64,000 nucleotides of DNA from Ecdyonurus torrentis (lineage: Eukaryota > Arthropoda > Insecta > Ephemeroptera > Heptageniidae). Under the pieces are notes generated by a model, which did no database searches, was not told where the DNA came from, and saw only the letters and a list, made by a program, of their open reading frames with translations. Below are positions 13,181 through 28,011 of the stretch, piece after piece. The stretch is from the NCBI GenBank assembly GCA_949318235.1, contig OX439127.1, forward strand, positions 15,552,596 through 15,616,595, written 5' to 3'. The stretch's first letter is position 1, and each line of letters starts with the position of its first letter. Both the position numbers and the translations under genes were made by a program.

Positions 13181-16100
13181 TACATTACTATTGTTTAACT
13201 TGCAATAAGAATAAAAATTTAAAAAGTTTGTATGCAAGTATTGCATTATAATAATATTCCGCTTGCTTTATATTAAATAATTAGAACATTTTATTTTTAA
13301 AGAACGCTTTTAACTTTTTATTTTTACATCAGTTTAAATTATAAATTGAAATATAACATAAAATATTATGTAGTATATATTTAGTAATTTTATTTCTTTA
13401 AAATCTAAAACAGCAATTAATCTCTTATTTCACAATAAGCAATTAAAGTTATATTATATTATATATAATATATATATATATACTTGAAACCAGATCAATA
13501 AATCAAAATAACTACTCCCCACATTAAAATTTCACTATAGCACAATTATGTGTGTGTGTGTGCAATATAATATTTAATATACATTATAATGGTGCGTTAT
13601 TTGATAGAATATGTATTTTTTAGAATTTCACATCAGATTGTGTCGAACATTGTTGTATTCGGAATCTATAGGTCAAAGAAAAAAATTCGTTAACGAGATC
13701 AAAAGAACAATATACATGATAGAACTGTTCATAGTTTATTTATACTTTAATTGAACCAAGCGTAGTTTTTTTTTATCAATTCTCGATTGTATGACAACTT
13801 ATTTAGATATAATGAAACTGCACCGCGGCTATATTTTTTTATAATTTTTGCTTATTAATTTTTCTAATGAAAAAAATAAATCAAAATCATTAGGCCTCTC
13901 AATTATACTACTTATATAATAAGCTATATGAAAAAACTAATAATAGTAATAATTAGTAACCTAATTAAGGTTTCGTAAGGGCTTCACATTGTCACATTAA
14001 TTAGTTGAAATAAGAGCTTCTATGGACCCAAGCAGTTCTTAGTAACAGAAAAGTTGCAAACAAGCGTTAGCCTTTGTCAAAATATATACATAAATATATA
14101 TAATTGAAAACGTATTCTAATTATTAGAGCCACAACTAAGCAAACAATTAACACTTACAAATCAAATATAAAGTTGCAGTAGTAAAAAAAAATAATAATA
14201 ATACAAAAAAAAAAAAAAAAACATGACATGCATTATTGGCACATAAATATAACCGATTTTGGATTTTTTTTTTCTTATTTAGTATTATAGTATTCTTTGA
14301 AAGTTAAAAATTTTAGGAAAGGTTTATGAGGGGTTCACATCCCTTTACAAAGTTTCGATTTGCAGTAATAGAGCGTGGTCTACTTTCGAATATTTTGGAT
14401 TTGTGCTTTGGTATAGCTAATTTATTAGAATTTTACAACGCGGATTATAATTATGAATATTTATTTTGTTTACATATAATATTGAAACATGGGATTATTA
14501 CTTTATAAAAATATAGACAAAAATTAATTATGATCGTTATTAATTTGTTTTATTATTTATTTACAATAACTCCGCTCGTAAAGAATTCAAATATCTTTGC
14601 CGTCTTTTAATATTATTATATTCTACTGATCTACTCTGTACTCCACCACATTTATCATGATATTTAAGATAACAGAAAAAAAAAACATAATAACGAAACC
14701 ATCATCATCATGTACTGCGAAATTATATTTTCAATTACAAATATATACCAAAATTTAAATAATTAAATTTTTTAATTAGAGATCTAAAATTTTAAAATCT
14801 CATTGAATCATATCGTCTTGAATTATAATGCCTAAAAATTTAGACTTCAAAAAAATTCAATTTTATTATTTTGTTATCGTTTACATGAAATATTTTGATT
14901 ATTATTTATTTATTAATTATTATTGATTACGGATAATTTACTTTCAAGAGTAAAACTGAATAAGATACTATTTTTATTAAATATAAGTTCCATCTGAGTA
15001 CTTTATACTTATATATAGAATATATTTTCATTATATATATAAAAGAGTCATTCAATATTTTTTTAAATGATCGGATCATATGACAAAATAAAAAAAAAGT
15101 CCACAAAAACTCGTATCGATTTCAATGCGTTTAAAGAACCTTATTTTGTATTATTAATATTATGGATCCACGTGGTCTAGAAAGCTTATTTGGAATGCAT
15201 GGCATACAATTTTTGTTTTAATGCTTTAAAAACATGAGAGCAGGAGCAAGCAGGAGATCACATGAGAGAAAGAGTATTATAACTTGCAATGCAGGGGGAA
15301 ACAGAGTGAGCACCATAGTCTCTCTCTCTCATTGATCGCATGGGGGCCACTATACTATGGTATGGCAGCGTGGATGCTGTACGAAAAACGAAGCCAGCAG
15401 CGAACGAGGCATCTCGTCACGCGCGCAATATACCACGCTCAAATTCTAAGTCCCCTACACGTTCACATCCGTTTCAGTTTTTCAATGTCATGCTATTTAC
15501 ATATTTAAATATAATCCGTAATTTACTTTGAAAATCAATGGTATTCTATCTCAAATAGTTTTTAGTAAGTCATTCTATTATATTGTAATATTTATAAGTT
15601 GAGAACATAAAACGCCCTATAATTTAAAACAACAAAGAAAAATCAATATTTTGTATGCATTTTTATTATAAATAACTTCACAAGTTTTCAACTAATATTT
15701 GCGTTTATTAGAAAAAAAAAATAAAAAATTTTTGTAACGAATGTAGTGCTGCATAGAAAATAGCTCAACATTTTGTTATTTTTATCAAATCGTAGACGGA
15801 AATAGATATACATTCTGTGGTAAAGAAATTACATTTATAGTAGAAACTAATTATAATAAGCATATTTTCTTAAACAAACGTAAATTCTATAAATATATTT
15901 TACTACTCAAAGTAGATGTAAGATAAAATTATAATAAATTCCTACCTTTAAATGGTATCAACAACCCTTGATCGTTTGATAACTTTTCTTCTTTTCACTT
16001 TCAATAGGAATATTTTGCGGGCCACACCAAAACTCGTAGTATAACACCTAATGTTTAAAGTAGTAAAAACCAGAGGGCAGCACACGTTAGAAACTTGCAA

Positions 16101-17081
16101 CTTTGCAGTTCTCGTGTGTATAAGCCCCTGTATATTATATTTATACTACTATGGTATAAGAAGCTACTCGTCAGTCGTCACATTTCCGTACTCACAAAAA
16201 TTCTAAAATTTATTCTATTTCGTCCAAAAATAAATTAAATAAAAATAATGACGTCAATGATGTAATATCCTAAAATTTAGCTAACCAAGTATGTAATATA
16301 ATCTTGATAATTACGATATGAAATATGATATATTATTATATTATTATCATATAAACATTATTTTTATATTCATAATGATCTATACATTACATACACTAAA
16401 TGATCAAAATATCTTGCAATTCCACATCAAGTTGCTTTTTTCATAATTAATTACTATAATCGTGTCATTTAACATATTATTAAAAAAAATCAGCCCAGAA
16501 AAATAATAATAATAATTTATTATTATTATTGTATTGCTCAATATACAAAGCTAAGGCTGAAAATGTATCATTATAAAGAAATAATATGAAATATATATAA
16601 AAAAAACTCTACGATTAGTAAATTGGGCAGGGCAGGACCATTTTAATTGCCCTATTTTAGAAGGTGCCTGATATAAACTGAAATAATATATAAGTGTATA
16701 ATAAACTGAAATTATTTGCTATTATTTGAATTTATAGATATAGACCTTATTATGTAACATATTTCAGGAAAATGTAACAATACACCGCAAAACAGTGCAT
16801 CTGCATACGATTTTTAATTTTTAAAAGTCAATAAAATGTACAAGATGCTCTAGCTGTTTTAATATCCTGAGTATGAGGTAATAGAAGTCACTGCCTTGAT
16901 TTTATGCTCGATCAAAATTATGCATATTATATTGTTCCTATATTATATAAAAAATAAAAATACTGTATCTAAATTTATTATTATAATTTGAAAGTTACAG
17001 CTTTCTTAATTTAGTGCATATTACGTAGTGTGTTTTACAATGAATAAAAAAGTCCATAAATATATTCTCTTCTGGAGCAGA

Positions 17082-17243
17082 CAGGCTCGGACTGGCCATA
17101 AGAGCAAGTCCGCAATAGCGGACGTGCTCCCCCCCCCCCCCCCTAAGGCCCAAAAAGAGGATGTTACGCCCCCTTTGTGGCCCCTAGAGAAGGTGTTACA
17201 CCCCATTCGCGGACGAGGCCCTTTGAGTTCCAGTCCGACCCTG
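17082..17243. mobile_element. hAT-like non-autonomous element
   Basis: The ends are CAGGCTCGGACTGGCCATAA and, inverted, CAGGGTCGGACTGGAACTCA. CAGGG-type termini with CGGACTGG are typical of hAT elements. The interior is unusually GC-rich, with a 13-14 base C run at 17131-17143. No clear 8-bp target duplication was found. Confidence 0.55.
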
Positions 17244-18115
17244 CTGAAACTTTATATATATTTTTTCTTTTTCTTTTTTTCAAATGTGAGCGTATTAGTT
17301 TGCACTAATTAACAAATGATCGTTATATATTGCAAAAGTATAGAGAGAGTACATTATATAACAAAACAATAAAAGTGGTATTATTATTATAAACAATACA
17401 TGCAGAGGGTATAAAACAAAATACTGCGAGTGAATGAGCTTTACGGTAAAACGTGTACGCTATATCTATTTACGTAACAAAACGTACGTATACTTATTTT
17501 ACATACTATTATGCCTAGTATAACATATGTGAAGATCACGCGTGAGTGAACATATAAAAGAAAATATATTTCTGTGTTATTATGTTGAGTATTGTGTAAA
17601 TATATAGGCTCTATTTAAATAGCTATTATCATTTTACTTTGTATAATATACAATTTCAAAGGAAAATTTTACTTTCAAATTTTTCAAGTCGTTTGGTTAC
17701 GTTATTTAAATATTTTACTATAAAGATAAATATAGAGTGCAAATAAAGTAATTTTGTAATGTTCTATTATTTATATAAAAAATAAATAAATAAATATATA
17801 TCCTTAATTTACAAAATAAAATTGTTTACCAGATTTATAGTAAAGTATTGATTACAGTTACTTTCAGATTATTTTCCTTCGGTATAACCTGGAAAATGTT
17901 GAAATTTTTTTTTTTTAACTCGTACTTTTACATTAATTTTTTTAAATATGTATTTCAGATTTTAGGACAATCCATTGCCGTTACTTGGAGTTTTAACTTT
18001 AACTGGGGTTTAAGGAATGGATGTTACGAGTGTACCGCGCTAGCCAATCACAAGCATGAGTGTGGAAAATTACGCGAAAATTACATTGATTAGCAGTGTG
18101 GAATCGTCCCTTTTT

Positions 18116-18148
<33 letters not shown>

Positions 18149-18328
18149 CTACAAAAATAATAAAAACTACACTGAGTTCAGAAAAATTATTTAAATGAGA
18201 GATACAAGATGCAATTTTAAGTGTTTTAAAGCTATAATGAAGAAGATGCATTTTTTTTTTCACTGGTAGAAATTAGAAATTTTATTTATTCATTAATTAT
18301 AATGAAATATTGAATTGTAGCAGTTAAA

Positions 18329-18464
18329 TCGTCGGCTTACAGTTTAAGTGTCGTATATATAAAAAAAAATTGATGCGATTCTCAGCTCTATTTAAAGACG
18401 ATATAAGTTTGAAAATAGCATCAATTTATTTTGGATATACGACAGTTAAACTCTAAGCCGACGA
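18329..18464. mobile_element. Palindromic element
   Basis: TCGTCGGCTTACAGTTTAAG with TGTCGTATAT continues the left arm, and its near-inverse closes the right arm (ATATACGACAGTTAAACTCT, then AAGCCGACGA). Arms are about 45 bp. No coding frame. Confidence 0.6.
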
Positions 18465-21041
18465 AATGCATGTGTTTTTCTTATATGTTTCCAAATTAAG
18501 CACAACAAATAATAATATTAGCGTCATAAATAAATTATTATACTATATTTATACATATATAGGACACTAAACTCTTAAAATATAAATAGTAAAAATAAAT
18601 AAATAAAGAGATCTATGTGACATTTCTTTCTCTGTCTCAACATTTTAGCAATTTTCGTACAACATTTTTAAGTGTAATTAAAACATGACAGGCCTACGTG
18701 ATATATCTCGTTAAGAGTTCATTTTATTATCTTTATCTCCATTTTGTACATAACAATGCTTTTAATACCAAATAAACTCTTTATGTACTCGGAATTCTGA
18801 AATGTAAAACAACAGTGGAAGAAAAAAAATATACAATTTTTTCTTATTTCTTATCGCTAAAATTATCTCCAAAATAGATACAAAAATATATTTAAATAAT
18901 TATACACTTTTTATTGCTAAAACAAGCAAATTAGCACGTTGACGTTGAAGATTTTTTTTCCTACTTTAATAACTGCAAATATTTTTTATTTTCTTTATAC
19001 TGTATAGTGTATTATTATGACTTGTTTTTATTATGAAAGTATTTTACTGTGCAGATGTTATTTTGAGCTATTCCACATAGCAGTTGATTTGATTTGATTA
19101 AACAATAAAGACTATTATTTATTTTATATTTATTTATAAGTATTTATGAGAGACAATACATATTTTAATTGGTAATAAACTTTATAAATATAATTAAATA
19201 ATAGATGTGAGAGCTTTAATCTAATAAAATTTCTCATGTTTATATTTGTCTATATTATAGTAATAAAAAAACACTTATTTTATCGCTTGAATATAACACA
19301 TCTATAGAAAAAAAAAAGGCATAAAAAACTGCTTTTATTTAACGATTGTGATTATTGTTATATATTTGCATTAATTACTTTCTTTCTCACACAAAAATGT
19401 TAATATATGTTTAGAAGGAAGCATCAGTTGAAGATTGGTATTATAATCTTATCTTTAGTTTAATCAGGGTCACATCCTAAATCAACTTGTTAAAACCTAT
19501 TGTTCAACAATATTCTCTACTGCGAGTAATTTTAAATAGATAAGCTTAAGATGTATTTTAATGCTTTGCATGTCTAGAAAACTTCACATGATTTAAAATT
19601 TGTCATACTTAATAAATTAACATTTAAATTATTCACCGAATGCGTATACGTACATGGAAAAATTCAAATCAGAGAAACCGTAATATTATCACCCGATTCG
19701 CAGCCCACGGGTTTCATCACAAGATTTGTGACACTAAAGAATATCATATCTGTACTATAATAATTGTATTTGTTCGTTATGTGGTTTGACATGTGATCGC
19801 AGTATCATCTTCTCACATGTACTATAAAGAGGCAGTTAAGTATGGGCTATTATGCCGAGGGCAATGATCAGCATGTATAATGGTGTGGTTCTTTGGATAT
19901 TATTTTATATGTACTGATTATGTATGTCGATTGGTCTAGCAATCGAATATTTAGATGTATGTTGTACACACATTGTGTTTAATAAATAAAATAATGCGCT
20001 TAACATTGTTCATTTCTTAATTTTGTAAATTTTTAAACATTGAGGAACAAACACTTTAATTTCTCGTAACAAAAAAGATACTGACAACTTTTTTTTTTTT
20101 TTTTTTTTCTTTTCTTTAACGGGGCCCTGTACTACTATAATGACACAAACCAACTCTTGTCACATAAATTTACGCAGACTATAAAGAATAAAGTGCATTA
20201 TACGAAAGATTGCTTGTTCTCTCATCTCTCCGTGGCCGTACTGCAGTCAAAAATAACTTCAGTACTCTGGTACAAGGCTTAACTCAACTCTTGTTTTGTT
20301 GACCAAAGAGATAGGTTGCACGCGTTAAAACTAATTTTAGATTGCCCTCCGTTGATTTCTCTCTCTACTTCTTCTTCATCATCTTTTTTTCTTTCTTTTC
20401 TTTTTAATATTATTATTACTATTATTATTTACGCTCGATCCCCTTATTATGCTATTTTTCTTTCTCAACATCCATGAATGCATATGAAGATGCAGATGAT
20501 GACCTTTTGACCTCTCACATGCATATTATTCATCTTTTAGCTCTCGAAAGATGTTTTGTTGTGTCTTATGAATAAGGTTTTAAAAGCATGCCATAAATAA
20601 TATACTCTATGTATGCATGCATACTTAAACATCACCTGTTTGTTTTATATATTGATCTTAGGATTTACAGTAACTGATTTCGTGGCAACTTCTAGAAGCA
20701 TTTGCAAGTAATGTCGTTGAAGAATATTCTAAAAGGTCACAAAGTCAAAATAAAATTGTTAAAACATATTGGATTTCACTTACGATCAGTCAAATTAAAT
20801 GTCACACCAATTAAAAGAACCCTTTGCATGGTTTTGAAGTATATAAACTCGCTTATTGTCTCTTATTTTTTCCTTTGGATAGCAAGCAAATCTCTCAATT
20901 TTGTTATACAGTTGACGCGACTTTCAAATAATATCAATTAAATCAATTTCCCAGGGGAATAACTAGAAAATAAAATGTTTTTATTATTAAGATAACTTTT
21001 TTATTCTTGTCTTTTCTTTCTTTCCTTTCTTCCGCTTTCCT

Positions 21042-21091
<50 letters not shown>

Positions 21092-22055
21092 GTCTTTTAC
21101 AGTATAATTAAAGACGTCGAACGAAATTTTACCAAAGTACAATTTCCGAAAAAGTTGAGAGAAATTGATAACTTGTGTACAGAGCGCAAAGACAAAAGAA
21201 GTTAATTTGTTTTTCCCTTTCATATATCTCATAAAATAAAATGACAGTCAATGCTGGAGCAATATGTAATTAATCTGATGTGAGGGGATAAAATAGAAAT
21301 AAAAATAATTTTACGATACAATAAATTTAGTTTGGATAATAAAAGAGTCGTAAAAATACACTGCACCTTAAGTGGAATTATTATGAAGATTTTATGTTTA
21401 CATACATAAAATGTAAAAGCACTATTATGTGTTTTGTGTCAAAAAAAATAAAAAATAAAAATAAAAACATTTATTTTTTTGGAAAAATAATTATTTTGCA
21501 TTAATATTGAGAAAAAAATATACATAATTTACCAGTACCGGAAATAAAAATACATAAAAAAAATATATTATCACATCATTGACGAAAAGAATGATTATTT
21601 TTGTAATTCTCGTAATTTTTTAAACCTAAGAAGAGGTGTGTTACATTTTTTTTTCTCATTTAAAAATCCAGCAGACACCACGATAAGAGTTTATGTAGTT
21701 TTTAATTATTATAACAAGTAATATTAATTTGGTACTATGGATTTCTTTGCAAAGAGACTTTTGATCGCGTACAGCTATATGTAAATTACTTCATATAATA
21801 TGTATGTCAAAGTAGTGTACAGTACTGTACGTTTCAAATGCCATAATGTCCGACCTCCGTGACTTAGAGTTCCATTCATATCTCACGTTTACTAGCATTA
21901 TAATCACAAGGTTTGATACGCATCGTAGTCATGAGTTCTCGTATAAAGTAAAACTTAGAACTGACTAGAGGGAATAATAGTTTAAGAGTAAAAGTTATAA
22001 AGAAACATTTTAGTCGACTATATAGTTATCACACCATAAATACGCTAATAATGTA

Positions 22056-22175
22056 CACACGATTGTGATAGTATATTTTAACATTCAAAAACTTGCGCCA
22101 AATTTATAATGTTATATTTTTATGAGAAAAATACGTGTTGCGTTTGATTGGTAAAATAAAATATCATAGTGGGTG
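22056..22175. mobile_element. Family B palindromic element, copy 3
   Basis: It begins CACACGATTGTGATAG after TA (22054-22055) and shows the family B core (attcaaaaacttgcgccaaa, tatgagaaaaatacgtg). The right terminus is degraded where family A copy 4 begins. Confidence 0.65.
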
Positions 22176-22390
22176 CACGGAAATAATAAATTACATAATT
22201 TATGCTCTATTTATGTCATTATTGCATAAATAATACTAAATTAGAACAACACAAATCATTATGCTGTACAACATAATATTTATAGTGTTTTAACACAGTA
22301 ATTATGCAGTATAGCATAAATTATGCTGTATTGAACAAATTGTGCTGAAATTGAACTAGCATAAATATTACGTATTAATTTTTGTCCGTG
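22176..22390 (+). mobile_element. Family A element, most intact copy (215 bp)
   Basis: It starts CACGGAAATAATAAATTACA and continues TAATTTATGCT. The right end, read in reverse complement, is CACGGACAAAAATTAATACG then TAATATTTATGCT, so the two ends form terminal inverted repeats of about 30 bp. The interior is AT-rich with repeated ttatgctgtacaacataa-type palindromes and has no open frame. It directly abuts the family B copy on its left. Confidence 0.7.
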
Positions 22391-23838
22391 TGAGGTACCG
22401 CAAAGAATTCAAAATCTTGCACAATTATAAACTGAATTACAACACTAAAAGTGCAAGTTATTCATTTCATTTCGGTACATTTAAAAACTAATAATACTAT
22501 TCAATTAAAAATTTGAATGTATTATAGATAAATTAATTTTTTGGATTGATAGTAAATACAGTAAAAAGTTTTTTGAGTTGCATGAGTAGATAATTATCTA
22601 TAATTACCACAGCTGAAAGATTTCTCTATGCCCTAAGGGTAGATTGAAACATTTTACATGTACGGTAGTTTTAATAAAGATATGTGTAAAAACCGAAGCA
22701 AAATATTTTATTTTAGTTCCCTTTTCATATGATCAAAGACATGCTTAATTGTTTCCTTGAATGGTTCAAAGAGTGCAATAACCTCTCATTTCACTTTAAA
22801 TAAATTTAGAAGTGATTAACTTTTAACAATATACTATCAAGAATAATGAAACACGTATATAGAACTTCCTAAAACACAAGTTTCGTGGCTTTATAAAATA
22901 TTAAAGTAACATGTAATATTTAAAATTTATAAACGCAGAAGCATGCACGGTCTGGATTATATCAAGTTCACGTCATATGTGCTATCATGGCTTATCTAAA
23001 AAAGTTAGTAAATTTTTAATTTATTTCATTTTATTAAATGCAGCATGGGCATAAAAAAAAGACTAAAACAACACCACATAGAATGAAATTTTTAGTATAA
23101 TAATTTAAGCAACAATAAATAATAATCAGTTTTTATATAAATATTATTATTATTATTATTTATAATATGCTCTAATAAAAGTTATTGCGTTAGAATCGAT
23201 TATTATATTGATTGAATTGTCAATAAGCGTACAACGTCATGGAGAAACAGTATATTTTATATAATATTATGTGGGCATGACACGTGCTTGATGCGTGCCA
23301 ACCCAAGCCACGCTTACTGCCTTGAGTATACGTACTAGTAGTGCTGTGCTTGGCATGCAGTTTACTAAGCCATGGGTCACTGCACATTACAACTCCAGCT
23401 CCAGTGACGTAACTTTCAATACTATAGGTGAACAAGAATTAGCATAATAATAAAAAAAAAAAAAAGAATTGAGGGATGTAATTAGAAGGCTCGTATTTCT
23501 TATTTGTTTGATATTATTTGAAACTACCTAAAAAAATAATAATAATTAGACCCCTTAATTGAGATAAAAGAAAACAATATTGTTAAATTAGCATGTGGCT
23601 TTGTGGGAGTTAAAAGTTTAAAATTTATAATGATTAATTTTGCATATACCCTCACCCCCCCCTTTTTTTTTTCTTCATATTAAATTAAGAGTTGTCTTAT
23701 TTTTGTCTGTATTTTTGAAAAGAACTTTGTGTGTTTTTGTATCAATACTTTATTTTTATTTGTTTAAAAATATAAGCTTAATTCATGATTTATTTAGTAA
23801 TAATTTAATACTATGACATTCTGTGTAAGAATGTAATG

Positions 23839-23900
23839 AACCAACCGATAAGGCTATGCCTTGGTTGGATTTTGTAACATTGTGGTTAAAAAAAAAAAAA
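23839..23900 (+). mobile_element. Retroposon 3' hairpin and A tail, copy 1
   Basis: A self-pairing segment (ccaacc...aaggctatgcctt...ggttgg) is followed by attttgtaacattgtgg and an A run. The 31 bases 23839-23869 recur exactly, inverted, at 26657-26687. Hairpin plus A-rich tail fits the 3' end of a LINE or a dependent SINE. Confidence 0.45.
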
Positions 23901-26014
23901 AAAATCCTTATGTATCTTTAAGCTAAAAATAAGATTTTTCTGTCTTTACAGCTTTTCGTCAAATCATCGTAATTCCTGACTTTAACTTCAACCTCTATTC
24001 TACTCTATTTTATTCGCAACCTTTTTTCTTTATCGTGTTGAAAAATCTTTTAACGACGGCAATTTAAGATGTGTTAAAACAATATGCTATCCAGTTACAT
24101 TGTTTTGTTTTCAAAAAAAAAAAAAATAAAAATAACAGCACGTTTTTATTTTTAATAAGTTCTGTGAATGTTTTTTATGTAAAAAAAAAAAGAAGAAGAA
24201 AAAAAAAAGTACAAGTCAAATCAATATGTAATACGTGTACGTATAAAAGGAATTCTGTGAACATAAAAAAGTTTTCTTGAAAATTCCTATACATAAGAAT
24301 ACTTTACTTGAAGCTACGTATAAAAAGTTTTTTTTTATATTATATATAATACACATTGAGTGACGTTGTCAATAAAACTAATTTAAAAATAAAATCAAAT
24401 TGAAGTTATGTTTTCTTTTTCTTTTCTTTTCTTTTTTTCCTTTTTCTTTTTCTTTCTTTTTTTCTTTTTCTTTTTTTTTTCTTTTTTTTTTTTCTGAAGA
24501 AATTTTACGTAGTTGAAATGTAAATGTCAGTTTGTATTTCAAGGAAAAGAAAACATCATTTACAATTACAACCAAGGCTATATATTAATATATAAAAATA
24601 CAGAAAAGAGAAAGATATTGCAATCGTTTGAGACTTATAATACTTTTTCTTCCTAAAGAAATCTTTTTATACAAAAAAGAAATGAAATTCTTTATATAGT
24701 TTTATATATATATAATGAAGAAGAAACCTTATAAATGAACCTTATAAATGATTATACTTTTTATAAAAGCATTTAATTTATATTATTAATAAATATTAAT
24801 ACGATTATAAAGCTAAAATTATCAATAATGAAATAATAATGTAAGCTTTTCATATAGTAAGTTATTTATATATATTTTTATATCGTATTTATATAGGTAC
24901 AAAGGGTGCCATGGTTTAATTTACGTTATTCGGAAATGTAGAAAAAAATTAAAACGGTATTTTGTGAAAAGAGGAATTTCAAAAGCAAAAAAATGATGAA
25001 ATAAATTTTCTTTGTGTTGGCTATTTCACGCACAGATTAAAAGTAATAAACATCCCCGAGTATGTATAGCACTTAATTAAATCACCCGGCAATAGAGCAC
25101 GAATTGGTTTTGAAATGAAAATCAACGCAGCCAGAGGGTGATACATCAAAACATTTTTGCTCACTTCTTTTCACAAACAGATGGAATCATATGACATTTA
25201 GAATGAAAATAAATAAATGAAAATAAAAATATTTATGGACAACAAAAGGTTGTGCTCAGTATTATTGTGATGAGATATTAATTTAATAAACATAATAATG
25301 CGAAAAAAAAAATCTGAGAGAAACGTTTAATAGAGCTTTTCATACGGCATACATACGGCTTTTTATACATTTTTGTAGCAACTTATTTTTGTACAGAAAT
25401 AAAACGGAAAACACGTTTTTGAGTTTGGAACCAAATATTGTAGAAGTTGGAAATGGACAGGTTCGTAAGACGCAGTGTTATGTATCACCTACGCACTTTC
25501 ATTACAAACGCAAAGTTTAATGGAATGACTTGATGGGATGGAGATTTATAATTAGACTTGATTGTGATATATAATTAACCTTGAAAACTGACTTTCCATC
25601 TTATAATTCCAACAAAGTAAGAAAAATATTTTAAAGTAAAAAATACAACTTTTGATGATTCCATGCAAGTTGCTGTTATGCAAATTTAGAGATAAAGTTG
25701 ATTTTATAGTTACAACACACCAGTTTGGTTTATAATTGAACAAAACCAGTTATTAGTCAGCATTTTTTTAGCTCCTTGAAAATAATTACTTTTTATCAAA
25801 TGGTTCCATCCCGTCTTTGTTTTTCTCTTGTAATTAAAGGAAATAAATAAAATTTAATATTTTAGTTCATTGAACAAAGAGTGCATAGTCAAAAGTTGTA
25901 CTGTATAAAATATATTAACTGCTATCACACATCGCAGTATAGAGAATTCTGAACATGTATTTTACTTTGTGAGCTTTAAAGAATAGTTGAAATCATGGAC
26001 CATAAGTACCATAA

Positions 26015-26500
26015 GGTATTTATTTTTGTCCGATATAAGTATAATTATGTTAGCTCATTTTCAGCACATTATGTGTTCACCAGCAATCTACATTTAAACT
26101 TATTATTATTATTCTGTAATTGTATGATATTTTTCATTTAATGATTAATTTAAAAAAAAAAAATGTTTGTTTTTAATGTTTTTCTCTACATTTTCCAAAT
26201 TCATAATTTCACAAAAATTACTTTAAATTAATATGAAAACCAATTCAAAATAGATGCAGATTATGTAAATATTAAAATTATTTGTATATTATTAATATAT
26301 GTCTTTAATAATGTTATAACTACCTGAACTGCCTGGTTGGTTGTGCATTTTAAGAAATAATAATAATAAAATTTCATTATAACTATGTTAAAAAGCATAA
26401 TTATGTTGTCGCGGCATAATTATTTATGCTGTTCTAATTTAGCTTCATTTATGTCATAAATGCAGCATAAATTGCGTAATTTATTCTTTCCGTGAGCAAA
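26015..26500 (-). mobile_element. Family A element, copy 5 (interrupted)
   Basis: The ends tatttatttttgtccgatat and cataaattgcgtaatttatt followed by ctttccgtg match family A in reverse orientation. About 300 bp of unrelated AT-rich DNA lies between the halves. Confidence 0.5.
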
Positions 26501-26589
26501 GGGAAAAAATCAAAATAATAAAATGAGGGAGAATTATAGGAGAAAAAATAAGCAACCCTTTACAAAATTAAATAGGAAAAAGACTATAG

Positions 26590-26687
26590 AGCTGTTGTTA
26601 AATTTATTTTTTTTATTATTTTTTTATTATTATTATTATATCATTTACATACATTGTCCAACCAAGGCATAGCCTTATCGGTTGGTT
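26590..26687 (-). mobile_element. Retroposon 3' hairpin and tail, copy 2 (inverted)
   Basis: The same 31-base hairpin segment lies on the minus strand. There it is followed by caatgtatgtaaatgatata and an (ATA)n/A-rich tail. Confidence 0.45.
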
Positions 26688-28011
26688 TAATTTTATAAAC
26701 ATTATAATAACGTTTTATTTTCTTTCTGTACGATTTTAATGTTACATGTTCATCAAACTTATTATGTTTCTCAAATTTTGAGGCCATTTATTTTTTACCA
26801 TACAATCAAATTGTCACAAAAGTAAATTTTAGCAGGGAATTTTGAAGGACACAAATAATTTGAAATCGACTTGAAAGTAAATATTTTCAAATTATGCTGA
26901 TGATGTGATACATAAAATTTAAAATAAACTGTGATAAATAAATTGATTTATTTTATTAGAATTTAAACCTTGTTTATGAAATAAATAAATAATATAATGA
27001 TATGAAACAAACAAACTGAATCACTTTTTAAAATGACAGAGCACACACTTGCTATTATATCTGTTTGCTCAGCATTTCTATGTTTAATATGATTATGTTT
27101 TAAAAAAATTACGTAACTGAAGGAGATGGACTTCGACTTCGAACGTCTGCCTCTAATGCATTTTATTATAAAAAATATCTACATAGCACTTTTAATATCA
27201 CAAACTTTACCAAGTATGGAATAACATCACATAATACTAAAAGCTTTAAAGAACAAAATCTCTTGATAAAAAAAACTCTCTTTGTACATTATAGTCTCAA
27301 TATATAAACGTCGATGTAAATTTAATTAAATTGCAGTCAACATTCTCTTTAAAGCAGATGTTTTAATGTCATATTTCAAAAGACTCAACGCTAGATTGAA
27401 ATTTATGCTTCATATGAAATACTTCAGTTCATACTGCACGTTTGTGTTATGTTTTTTTTATATGCCTTTTCATTCTCACGCACGTTTTTTTTTTCTCCTC
27501 CTACAAATGCGACGCAAATTTTTTATATGATAGTTTTTCTTTTTCTTTTCTAAGAAGAAATAAAAAAACATGCAGTATAGTATCATTCACGTCACAAAAA
27601 TTCATTTTAATGATTTTATTACTTTTATATTATGTTCTGCGTTCAGCTCAATTGCCAACTGTTCACAATAATGTCTTTACAAAACAGTTTTCTATGTATT
27701 GTACTGTACTAACTGAAAAAATAATATATAATATTAAAATTATACATGTCTAAAGTAATTGCTAATGTCAGAGCAGATGGGTGCATCATAATATATGTAG
27801 GTAAATTAAAAATTTATTATTAAATTGTTTTGAATATAGCACTATTTCGTTAATGAACCATATAATGGTCTCTTATATTTTTCTTCCTCCATTATGGTAA
27901 CCTAATAAGTTTTACAAAATTGCGCTTCAAAATTGGTGTTTTTCTGTCACATAAAAGTTATTTTATTTAGAGGCTAAAATAGGTACAAAACCCACTTTAA
28001 ATATGGTTTAA

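Larger units (their letters stand above)
10271..17081. other. AT-rich non-coding DNA
   Basis: This holds the B/C element pair, (TA)n arrays and a C run at about 10929-10943. A GC-richer patch at 15236-15480, with CpG-bearing gtcacgcgcgca and CT/GA blocks, could be regulatory, but no exon with both splice sites was found. Confidence 0.6.
17244..23838. other. AT-rich non-coding DNA
   Basis: This contains the listed elements, a 44-base T run at 21044-21087 and several T/C-rich stretches (20340-20400, 21000-21043). No coding exon is supported. Confidence 0.65.

Noticed and set aside
15284..15531. Two overlapping plus-strand frames in a GC-richer patch
   Set aside because: They have no splice context, no recognisable motif, and overlap each other in different frames. 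The patch may be regulatory instead.
17021..17312. Frames across the C-run
   Set aside because: They lie inside a hAT-like palindromic element; the proline/glycine runs come from the homopolymer.
17965..18110. GC-richer stretch with a frame starting at 17848
   Set aside because: Checked for exon boundaries and terminal repeats. Neither was convincing, and a poly-A run follows directly.
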